NCBI GenBank assembly: GCA_031263295.1
Contig: JAISGC010000057.1
Location: forward strand, 1-35,994
Direction of reading: 5' to 3'
Length of the DNA: 35,994 bases
DNA from: Rickettsiales bacterium
GTDB lineage: Bacteria > Pseudomonadota > Alphaproteobacteria > Rs-D84
Every line of letters starts with the position of its first letter. The first letter of the stretch is position 1. The notes under the pieces were generated by a model. It did no database searches and was not told the origin of the DNA. It saw only the letters and a program-made list of their open reading frames with translations. The position numbers and the translations under genes are program-made. Of this stretch, positions 30,747-35,994 are shown in pieces.

Positions 30747-31607
30747 ATGAGAATATTTTTTGCGCTGTTTTCGTTTGTCGTCGCGTCCGCCGCGCGGGCC
30801 GCGGATATTGCCGCGTCGGTATTCGCCAATTGCGCCAGGGTCTGCATCAATCGCGAGATTTCCGTTCCGGACTGCGCGTTTCCCGATGTCGCCGCATTGA
30901 ACGCGCAGCTGGCGGAGGCGAAATCCGGTATTAGCGATCGCGATGCAAAGCTGGCCGGTTTGCAAAAAGAACTCGACGGCGCGAGGGCGGATAATTTGAC
31001 CGCGGCGCAATGCGATGCGAAGGTTGCGGCCGCGGTCGCCGCAGTTCCGGCGCAGGCCGCGCCGCCCGCACCGGCGTGTCCCGCGGCCCCGGCTTGCCCG
31101 GCGACGCCGGTGTGTCCGCCGACACCGGCGTGTCCGGCTTCGCCCGTTGTCGCGGCGGCGGCTCCCGCTCCGGCGCCCGCGCCAGCCCCGGCGGCGGCGG
31201 CCGTCGCCGCCGCGCCGGACCCGAAATGCGCCGCTGCGGTAAAGCAGTATTATTTCGGAGTTGTATTCACAAAGAGATTCAAGGCGGGGGATTCGTTCAA
31301 ATGCAATGCCGGAACTTTCGGGGATCCGTCGGTCACGGGAGCGTCCAAGTATTGCTATGGCGAAGATACTTCGATACTGGTGGCGGAAGGAAATACGCAT
31401 ACCATGAAAACCGACGGAAATATAGGCTTTGGGTCTATTTTTGCGGCTTCGGGCGACAGCGGGAAATGCGATAGAAAAAGTTTTGGAAACAACAAGCTGA
31501 GCAGCAGCGGTTTTCCAATATATTGCTATGACCGCAATCTGAATATCGCCGCGAAGGAAGGGGCGGCCTTCGTTCCGAAGTCGAAGAAGCTGAGCCATTG
31601 CCCGTGA
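30747..31607 (+). CDS. Secreted protein with coiled coil and Ala/Pro/Cys linker
   Basis: 286 residues. The start at 30747 is set by AGGAG and by the signal peptide MRIFFALFSFVVASAARA cleaved before ADIAAS. The mature protein has CARVCINREIS, then a heptad-rich coiled coil around LNAQLAEAKSGISDRDAKL, then a linker made of repeated P-A-CP units (PACPAAPACPATPVCPPTPA) and an Ala/Pro stretch, then a C-terminal domain with KYCYGEDTSILV and a second copy-like IYCYDRNLNIAA. The even cysteine content suggests disulphides. No family was recognised. It probably trimerises or spans the periplasm through the coil, which is inference. It sits in a cluster of secreted-protein genes. Confidence 0.75.
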   Translation: MRIFFALFSFVVASAARAADIAASVFANCARVCINREISVPDCAFPDVAALNAQLAEAKSGISDRDAKLAGLQKELDGARADNLTAAQCDAKVAAAVAAVPAQAAPPAPACPAAPACPATPVCPPTPACPASPVVAAAAPAPAPAPAPAAAAVAAAPDPKCAAAVKQYYFGVVFTKRFKAGDSFKCNAGTFGDPSVTGASKYCYGEDTSILVAEGNTHTMKTDGNIGFGSIFAASGDSGKCDRKSFGNNKLSSSGFPIYCYDRNLNIAAKEGAAFVPKSKKLSHCP

Positions 31608-31653
31608 TGCTTGCCGGGGGGACCGCGGCCCCGCGCGCCCGATATTTTCTTCT

Positions 31654-31681
31654 TTGCAAAAAAATGCGGAACGCTTATAAT
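31654..31681 (+). promoter_or_regulatory. Promoter of a stand-alone RNA
   Basis: TTGCAA, 16 bases, consensus TATAAT, in a gap without protein genes. Confidence 0.75.
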
Positions 31682-31686
31682 GGCCG

Positions 31687-31820
31687 GGAACCAAGTTGGG
31701 AAACTTGGGTCGGGGCTATCGAAAGCCTTTACTAGTGCGGCGCGTTCTCGCGTCGTAATCCGCGCATAAAAAACGCCCGGTTGAAATACCCGGTGCCTGC
31801 GGCGATGGCCGCGTTTTTTA
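31687..31820 (+). ncRNA. Structured small RNA, possibly 6S RNA
   Basis: A promoter-to-terminator unit of about 134 nt without an ORF. GGGAACC at the 5' end pairs with GGTT ... CCC near 31779-31793, closing the molecule with a bulge. Inside are CCAAGTT / AACTTGG, GGCT / AGCC and CGCG-TTCT-CGCG hairpins. GAAAGCCTTTACTAGTGCGGCG and GCCTGCGGCG resemble segments of E. coli 6S RNA (GAAGCCTTAAAACTGCGACG, GCCTGCGGCG), but the match is partial and the length is short for 6S. tmRNA, SRP RNA and RNase P signatures are absent. Confidence 0.55.
31798..31820 (+). terminator. Terminator of the small RNA
   Basis: Stem GCGGC-GATG-GCCGC followed by GTTTTTT. Downstream, 31821-31972 has further hairpins (for example GGACC-CTCC-GGGTC) but no gene. 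Confidence 0.85.
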
Positions 31821-31972
31821 TGCCGTCGGCCGGACCCTCCGGGTCTGTCGCCGGTCCCCGTTTTATGGTCGGGGGGCCGTTCGCGAGCAATCCGAACGGA
31901 ATCATTCATTAGTATGATTTTCGATCCCACCCGACCTATCAGGTTTTTCGATATAGGCCGAGCCTTCCGGCG

Positions 31973-32165
31973 GGTGTTCCCCTCCTTTGGAGGGGTGGCA
32001 TTTTGCGAAGTCACGAAGTGTCGTAGCAAAATGACGGGGTGGTGATGAAGACAGGCACAGCGCGTTATCGCCACCAGTGCGTGGCCGCCTTCGGCGGCAC
32101 CCCTCCAAAGGAGGGGAACACCCGCTTGAAGGCATCGCCAAGAAAACAAAAACAGGGAGAAAAAT
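31973..32165. repeat. GC-rich palindromic leader element, copy B
   Basis: Near-identical to 5-195: GTGTTCCCCTCCTTTGGAGG arm, CATTTTGC ... GCAAAATG inner hairpin, GGCACAGC.CGTTATCGCCACC, right arm with CCTCCAAAGGAGGGGAACAC, and the tail AAACAAAAACAGGGAGAAAA to the next ATG. The middle (32076-32090) has diverged. Confidence 0.85.
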
Positions 32166-32603
32166 ATGAGAAAATTATTTGCCGGAATCGCTCTGGTCCT
32201 TTCAGCACAAGGAGCGGAGAGCGCGAAGATGTGCAGGCTGGATAACTCGGGGATGACATACGCATACAATGCGTCCGCAAAAATATGGGCGAACGGGATA
32301 GGCTGCGGCGATACCGAAAAAAGCGGCGGCGCGGACCAGCTTTGCGCGACGCGAAAGATGTCGGGCGTCGGATGGTGCGCCGAGAAAGGATACACGACAT
32401 ATGGGCCGGCGAATGAAAACGAGGTTGGAAAATACTGCCATTGCAGAATGACTTGGCCGATTGAGGGCAGATGGATTTTGGGCTGGTATACCGGAGGAAA
32501 TAATGACCCGTTCACAGATGCGGCGGCCTGCGCCGCAAAATGCGCGATGGCCTGCGGTGCAGACAGCAGAAGCAATTTATTCTTGTTTATGGTGGCCGTG
32601 TAA
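32166..32603 (+). CDS. Cys-rich secreted protein, IWANG family (copy 2)
   Basis: 145 residues, paralogue of the gene at 196. The ATG follows GGGAG. The signal peptide MRKLFAGIALVLSAQGAESA is an ordinary one, not repeat-derived, unlike copy 1. The mature part KMCRLDNSG has KIWANGIGC, a later LC, WC, CHC, and CAAKCAMAC; KIWANG and the CxC and CxxxC pairs align with copy 1. Tryptophans after CHC (RMTWPIEGRWILGW) align with PFQTKWFLVG. It is probably a disulphide-rich secreted or surface protein. The end overlaps tsaE (opposite strand) by 27 bases. Confidence 0.78.
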   Translation: MRKLFAGIALVLSAQGAESAKMCRLDNSGMTYAYNASAKIWANGIGCGDTEKSGGADQLCATRKMSGVGWCAEKGYTTYGPANENEVGKYCHCRMTWPIEGRWILGWYTGGNNDPFTDAAACAAKCAMACGADSRSNLFLFMVAV

Positions 32604-32993
32604 TGATTCGATAGTTATTTCACGGGCGGTTCCGTCTGCGGTTATGTTTATGAAAATCGTGTCTTTGGGCAGGAAGGGCAGGGCGAGTTCCGGCCATTCG
32701 ATTAAAACTATGTCGTGGCCGATTGCGTCGAAGAGGCCTATCTCTTCGAGTTCGGCCGCAGACTTTACTCGGTATAGGTCGAAGTGGGATATTCCGGGAT
32801 AGGTTTGCACGATTGTGAATGTGGGGCTCGGAATGTTCTGGTCCTTGGAAACCAAGGACTGGATGATTGCGCGCGAAAACTCGGTCTTGCCCGCGCCGAG
32901 GTCTCCGTTGAATGCGACGACCGAGTTGGGGCGCAACTTTTTTGCGAAGTCGGCGGCGAATTTCTTAAATGATTGTAAGTCTTTTAAAAGCAT
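32577..32993 (-). CDS. tsaE: tRNA threonylcarbamoyladenosine protein TsaE
   Basis: A 138-residue P-loop ATPase needed with TsaB/TsaD for t6A37. Walker A is GDLGAGKTEFSRA; then IPSPTFTIVQTYPG, HFDLYRV and LIEWPE follow the family order. The start is M at 32993; GTG at 33002 would add three residues and would make the repeat edge part of the coding sequence. The 70-bp repeat copy 2 lies immediately upstream. Confidence 0.94.
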   Translation of the reverse strand: MLLKDLQSFKKFAADFAKKLRPNSVVAFNGDLGAGKTEFSRAIIQSLVSKDQNIPSPTFTIVQTYPGISHFDLYRVKSAAELEEIGLFDAIGHDIVLIEWPELALPFLPKDTIFINITADGTAREITIESLHGHHKQE

Positions 32994-32998
32994 GTTTT

Positions 32999-33071
32999 CC
33001 ACTACCCCGTATGTTCGCTACGCGCGCGGCCAGTGCGTGTTCGCCAGCGAAGGGGAATTGCGCTCTGGAAT
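32999..33071. repeat. 70-bp GC-rich repeat, copy 2 (stop-to-start spacer)
   Basis: CCACTACCCCGT edge, a diverged middle, GTTCGCCAGCGAAGGGGAATTG and GCGCTCTGGAAT, matching 4591-4660. It lies between the lipoprotein stop (33075) and the tsaE start. Confidence 0.85.
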
Positions 33072-33074
33072 AAA

Positions 33075-33470
33075 TCACCAATCATACAACTGGTAATCCG
33101 ATGTTTTTTCGATGTCGCCTTTGGTTATTATATTCGCGTGGTTCGGGCAGTTGTAGACATTCGCCGTTATGATATAAGACCGGTCCTCGCCGAAGAACTT
33201 CCATTCGCGCGGGCTGGTTCGCATCGAGACTATCCAGTATGCGTTGCCTTTTCGCGCCTGGTCCACGACGCGGTTTTCAAGGTATGCTATCGCGTCGTCC
33301 TTGTCGTAGACGAGCGCGTCCACTTCGAGCTTGTATAAAAACTGGCAGCCGATGGGCTCGTCTTTTAATTGGCGCAGGTATTTTGTTTCGGGCTTCGGTT
33401 CGATGAAGCCCGAACAGGCGGCCAGCGCGGCTAGCGCCGCCGGGCATAAAATGGTCAGTAGTTTTTTCAT
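33075..33470 (-). CDS. Lipoprotein, DUF4156-like
   Basis: 131 residues. The lipoprotein signal peptide is MKKLLTILCPAALAALAACS, with lipobox LAAC. The mature region GCQFLYKLEVDALVYDKDDAIAYLENRVVDQARKGNAYWIVS, followed by YIITANVYNCP, is of the short cysteine-containing envelope-lipoprotein kind (GC...lys..A..lGAN pattern seen in DUF4156/RcsF-like proteins). The assignment to that family is tentative. An extended -10 promoter lies nine bases before the ATG. Confidence 0.75.
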   Translation of the reverse strand: MKKLLTILCPAALAALAACSGFIEPKPETKYLRQLKDEPIGCQFLYKLEVDALVYDKDDAIAYLENRVVDQARKGNAYWIVSMRTSPREWKFFGEDRSYIITANVYNCPNHANIITKGDIEKTSDYQLYDW

Positions 33471-33479
33471 AGCATCAGA

Positions 33480-33488
33480 ATTATATCA
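33480..33488 (-). promoter_or_regulatory. Extended -10 promoter of the lipoprotein
   Basis: On the minus strand TGATATAAT, preceded by TTTTTA as at ftsQ. No good -35 is needed for an extended -10. Confidence 0.55.
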
Positions 33489-33514
33489 TAAAAAATTATC
33501 CAGCCCAAGTTTCG

Positions 33515-33603
33515 CCCCCACCCAAGATTTTCTAGGCTCGCGGGTCTTGCGACCCTTGCTCGCCAAGAAAATCTATCCCGCCCCCATAAATGGGGGCAGG
33601 AAA
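33515..33603. repeat. CCCACCCAAG-type palindromic element, copy 2
   Basis: CCCCCACCCAAGATTTTCTA, inner CGGGTC-TTGC-GACCC, AAGAAAATCTATCCCGCCCC, then CCCCCATAAATGGGGG. Its end is translated as the C-terminus of IspH (FLPPFMGAG). Confidence 0.8.
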
Positions 33604-34418
33604 CGCGCAATCGCCGATTCGACTTCTTCAATGGAGTAATCCGGTGTGGACAGGCCCGCCGCAATGGCGCAATGCTGTTTCCCGTCGAACCATTCCGGCC
33701 GCAGTTCGGCCGCGTTTTCGACCTGAAAAATATCTTGGCAGAACGGCCCCGCGGCGGCCGCCAGCGCCTTGGTGTTCGATGAGTTCTTTCCGCCGATCAC
33801 AATCATTATGTCCGCCCATTTCGCCAATTCGGCCGCAGCCTTTTGGTTGTTTTGCGTCGCCGGGCATATCGTGCAGACGCTTTGGAAATCCTTGATTTTC
33901 TCGGACAAAAACTTTTCCGCCTCTTGAAACTCGTTTATCGGCTTGGTCGTTTGCGAAATCAGCGCGACGCGTTCCGGCAGGGCGATGCCCCGCAATTGGT
34001 CGACCGACGAGAACGCGAAAACATTCGCGGCCCGCCCTATGATTCCCAGCACCTCCGGGTGGTTCGTTTCGCCGAACAAAAACACCGCGCGTCCGGATTC
34101 GGAAAACTCGCGCGCCAAATCCTGGACGCGCTTCACATTCGGGCAGGTCGCGTCGATTATTTTGATGCCGCGGGCCTCCATCGATTTCTGTTCGGCCTCG
34201 CCTATGCCGTGCGCCCGTATCAGGGCAGTCCCTCCGTTTGGAATCGCGTCGATTTCCAGCGGCCCGACATCGAAGTCCCGCAGCAGGCGCGCCGTTTCGT
34301 GCGGGTTGTGGACTATCTCGCCCGCCGCGATATATGCGCCCGGATTATCCTCGGCCATTTTAATCGCCCGGCGGACCCCGCCGCAAAATCCGATAACTTT
34401 TGTCTTTCTAATTTCCAT
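33573..34418 (-). CDS. ispH: 4-hydroxy-3-methylbut-2-enyl diphosphate reductase
   Basis: A 281-residue Fe-S enzyme, the last step of the MEP isoprenoid pathway making IPP and DMAPP. Cluster cysteines are in GFCGGVRRAI, DATCPNV and CTICPATQ. ETNHPEV and GGKNSSNT are family motifs. The start MEIRKTK at 34418 overlaps the ispG end by 11 bases. The last nine residues derive from the palindromic element at 33515. It works directly after IspG, whose gene is upstream in the same unit. Confidence 0.96.
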   Translation of the reverse strand: MEIRKTKVIGFCGGVRRAIKMAEDNPGAYIAAGEIVHNPHETARLLRDFDVGPLEIDAIPNGGTALIRAHGIGEAEQKSMEARGIKIIDATCPNVKRVQDLAREFSESGRAVFLFGETNHPEVLGIIGRAANVFAFSSVDQLRGIALPERVALISQTTKPINEFQEAEKFLSEKIKDFQSVCTICPATQNNQKAAAELAKWADIMIVIGGKNSSNTKALAAAAGPFCQDIFQVENAAELRPEWFDGKQHCAIAAGLSTPDYSIEEVESAIARFLPPFMGAG

Positions 34419-35481
34419 TCGCAAGAACCTTGTCTATTTCGGCGCACAGGCGGGCGAATATCCGGTCGTTCGGAATCGGAACCGGAGCGCGCCCTCCGAC
34501 GACGAGCATTCCGGTTTTGTCTTCCGCGGACGCGCCGTAGACGCCGACATCCACGCGGCCCGCCTCCTGTCTGTTCACGACGCAGCCCATGACCGCGACG
34601 GATGCGGCGCGCGTTTCGTCTCTATACTTTTCTTCAAGCATATTCGCGATTTTTATGACATCTATGCATTTTCGCGAACAGGTCGGGCACGAGACGATGT
34701 TCAGGCCGCGGCTCGACAATCCGTATGCCTTTAATATTTTTATTCCGGCGCGCGCCTCGTCGACCGGGTCCCCCGACAGGGAGACGCGCAGCGTGTCGCC
34801 GATTCCGCTCCAAAGCAGATGCCCGAGCGCCATCGCGTTTTTTATGCTGCCGTCCAGAATGCCACCGGCCTCCGTCACGCCGAGGTGCAGGGGATAATCG
34901 CATTTCGCGGCCAATTTCTCATAGGCCTCTATCGTCATTTTTGCGTCGGACGACTTGACGCTTATTTTTATATCCGAAAACCCGGCGTCTTCCAGCGCCC
35001 GCGATTGGAGCAATGCGGATTCGACCATGGCCTCCCCGCACGGCTCGCCGTATTTTTCCAGCAGGTCTTTTTCCAAAGATCCGGCGTTGACCCCTATCCG
35101 TATCGAGCATTTGTTCGCCTTCGCCGCCGCGACGACCTCGCGGACATTCTCCGCGCTTCCGATATTCGACGGGTTTATGCGCAGGCATGCGGCCCCGGCG
35201 TCCGCGGCCAGAAGCCCCATCCGCCAATCGTAATGAATATCGGCGACAATCGGAACCTTCGATTTGGGAACGATGCGGCGCAGGACATCCGCGGCCGATT
35301 CGTTCGGGACGGATATGCGCATTATGGAGGCGCCCGCGTCCGCGCATTCGTTTATCTGGCGCAGCGTTCCGTCGAAATCGTCGGGCGCGGCGTTCGTCAT
35401 CGATTGTATTGTTATGGGGGCGCCGCCGCCGACCGGCACATCGCCGACAAAAATCTGTCTTGTTTTTCTTCGCTCAATCAT
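34408..35481 (-). CDS. ispG: 4-hydroxy-3-methylbut-2-en-1-yl diphosphate synthase
   Basis: A 357-residue Fe-S enzyme converting MEcPP to HMBPP, the penultimate MEP-pathway step. Motifs: RRKTRQIFVGDVPVGGGAPI at the N-terminus, MTNAAPDD, VADIHYDW, GVNAGSLEKDLLEKYG, and the cluster cysteines SCPTCSR with VMGCVVNRQEA. The start at 35481 is preferred (AAGG upstream, MIERRKTRQ); the six extra ORF codons use TTG. It is overlapped by ispH downstream. Confidence 0.97.
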   Translation of the reverse strand: MIERRKTRQIFVGDVPVGGGAPITIQSMTNAAPDDFDGTLRQINECADAGASIMRISVPNESAADVLRRIVPKSKVPIVADIHYDWRMGLLAADAGAACLRINPSNIGSAENVREVVAAAKANKCSIRIGVNAGSLEKDLLEKYGEPCGEAMVESALLQSRALEDAGFSDIKISVKSSDAKMTIEAYEKLAAKCDYPLHLGVTEAGGILDGSIKNAMALGHLLWSGIGDTLRVSLSGDPVDEARAGIKILKAYGLSSRGLNIVSCPTCSRKCIDVIKIANMLEEKYRDETRAASVAVMGCVVNRQEAGRVDVGVYGASAEDKTGMLVVGGRAPVPIPNDRIFARLCAEIDKVLANGN

Positions 35482-35546
35482 ACGCCCGGCCTTTTGCAAC
35501 GATTGCGATTATAACATTTTTTCCGCCGCCGCAAAAAATAAAGCAG

Positions 35547-35576
35547 TTGCCTGACAGGCGCATACTTTATTATAAT
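35547..35576 (+). promoter_or_regulatory. Promoter of the gene at 35584, leaderless
   Basis: TTGCCT, 18 bases, TATAAT. The -10 overlaps the first ATG of the ORF (35575), so translation more likely starts at the ATG at 35584, at or next to the transcription start. Confidence 0.6.
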
Positions 35577-35583
35577 GTTCGCT

Positions 35584-35901
35584 ATGGAAAGGTTCGAGAG
35601 TCTTGTTGGATTTTACGGCGCGGTCAAAACCATCGCGTCCGCCGTCTGCGTCGAGAAGGGCGGCATCGACATAGACAACTATGCCGGGCGCTTTTTTATC
35701 GCCGACTTGCTTGAACTTATCGTCGCATACGGCGAGAAGGCTGGCGCGAAAAACCTGGACGCCCTGCGCCGCGAATTGGCCGCCCGCGCCGCCGACATCA
35801 CTCCGACCAACAAGCCGATTTACGAGATGTCGCTTGAAGAGTTTGAGAAGTTTATAGGCGGCGGCTCCGCCGCCGAAGAGAATAAGAGAATAAGAGAATA
35901 A
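35584..35901 (+). CDS. Unknown small protein
   Basis: 105 residues, not recognised. No signal peptide. The sequence MERFESLVGFYGAVKTIASA looks helical throughout; a charged middle (EKAGAKNLDALRRELAARAADI) and PIYEMSLEEFEKFIGGG follow. The stop and the last seven residues (ENKRIRE) come from repeat E12, exactly as at the end of lpxC. It is divergent from ispG. Confidence 0.6.
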   Translation: MERFESLVGFYGAVKTIASAVCVEKGGIDIDNYAGRFFIADLLELIVAYGEKAGAKNLDALRRELAARAADITPTNKPIYEMSLEEFEKFIGGGSAAEENKRIRE

Positions 35902-35994
35902 GAGAATGGAACTTGTCAAAAGGTTTTTGCATAAAATAAAAGCGGCACGCATATTGCGCGCTCCATTCTCTTATTCTCTTATTCTCTTATTCTC
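35877..35994. repeat. Octamer inverted repeat E12 (stop-start-signal peptide cassette)
   Basis: AGAGAATA units, a loop AATGGAACTTGTCAAAAGG homologous to that of E8, and a TTCTCTTA arm reaching the window edge. It supplies the stop of the gene at 35584 and the start and signal peptide of the next gene. Confidence 0.9.
35906..35994 (+). CDS. Exported protein, 5' part only
   Basis: It is cut by the window end. The 29 visible residues start MELVKRFLHKIKAARI and go on to APFSYSLILLF, nearly the same signal peptide as the lipoprotein at 26389. It starts five bases after the preceding stop. A lipoprotein is likely by analogy; the lipobox lies outside the window. Confidence 0.6.
   Translation, partial: MELVKRFLHKIKAARILRAPFSYSLILLF

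Noticed and set aside
31687-31820. tmRNA, SRP RNA or RNase P RNA
   Set aside because: No tag reading frame or tRNA-like ends, no GGAAGG-type SRP loop, and no RNase P core motifs.

Overview
This is GC-rich, densely coded bacterial chromosome. The initiator tRNA (C1-A72 mismatch, CAT anticodon, alphaproteobacterial-looking sequence), the mreC-mreD-mrdA-rodA order, an lpxC-ftsQ-ftsA segment, an acyltransferase-lpxK-lpxC run, a virB3-virB4 pair and an IleRS of the eukaryote-like class together suggest an alphaproteobacterium, probably host- or gut-associated with a compact genome. The lineage is an inference; no rRNA gene is present.

Layout. 1-900: a short Cys-rich secreted protein behind a palindromic leader element. 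895-4590 (minus): accC/accB, a DUF721 (DciA-like) gene, queH, tRNA-Cys and nth. 4661-11091: ileS (minus), mnmG (plus), an unknown gene (minus) and ychF (plus). 11088-19286 (minus): dnaG, topA and the rod-shape/elongasome genes rodA, mrdA, mreD, mreC. 19416-23124 (minus): rpmJ, then a T4SS fragment virB3-virB4 translationally coupled to a secreted HExxH protein. 23125-23700: an AT-rich spacer with an 87-bp direct repeat, then tRNA-fMet. 23719-30313 (plus): envelope and division genes: DUF374 acyltransferase, a divergent lpxK, lpxC, a lipoprotein, a glycosyltransferase-like gene, ftsQ, and one ORF joining an FtsA-like domain to ribulose-phosphate 3-epimerase. 30314-32603 (plus): a secreted protein with a structured leader and short uORF, a promoter-to-terminator ncRNA, and a second copy of the Cys-rich secreted protein with its leader. 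32577-35481 (minus): tsaE, a lipoprotein, ispH, ispG. 35584-35994: an unknown small gene and the start of another exported protein cut by the window edge.

The most unusual signal is a system of inverted repeats whose arms are short tandem repeats, mostly of 7 bases (6 or 8 in some). At least twelve occur in 36 kb, nearly all exactly between one gene's stop and the next gene's start. Several are translated. Two related copies (26360 and 35877) supply the stop codon of the upstream gene, the start codon of the downstream gene and the latter's whole signal peptide. Two others (214 and 20306) encode the hydrophobic core of signal peptides of two unrelated secreted proteins. Three tandem tracts lie inside mnmG, one at an apparent deletion of about 75 residues. 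This suggests a spreading repeat family repeatedly used as a portable export signal. Three further GC-rich palindromic families also sit at gene boundaries. No transposase, integrase or CRISPR array is visible.

Several promoters put the -10 box so close to the start codon that the mRNAs would be leaderless or nearly so (mreC, ftsQ, DUF374, the gene at 35584).
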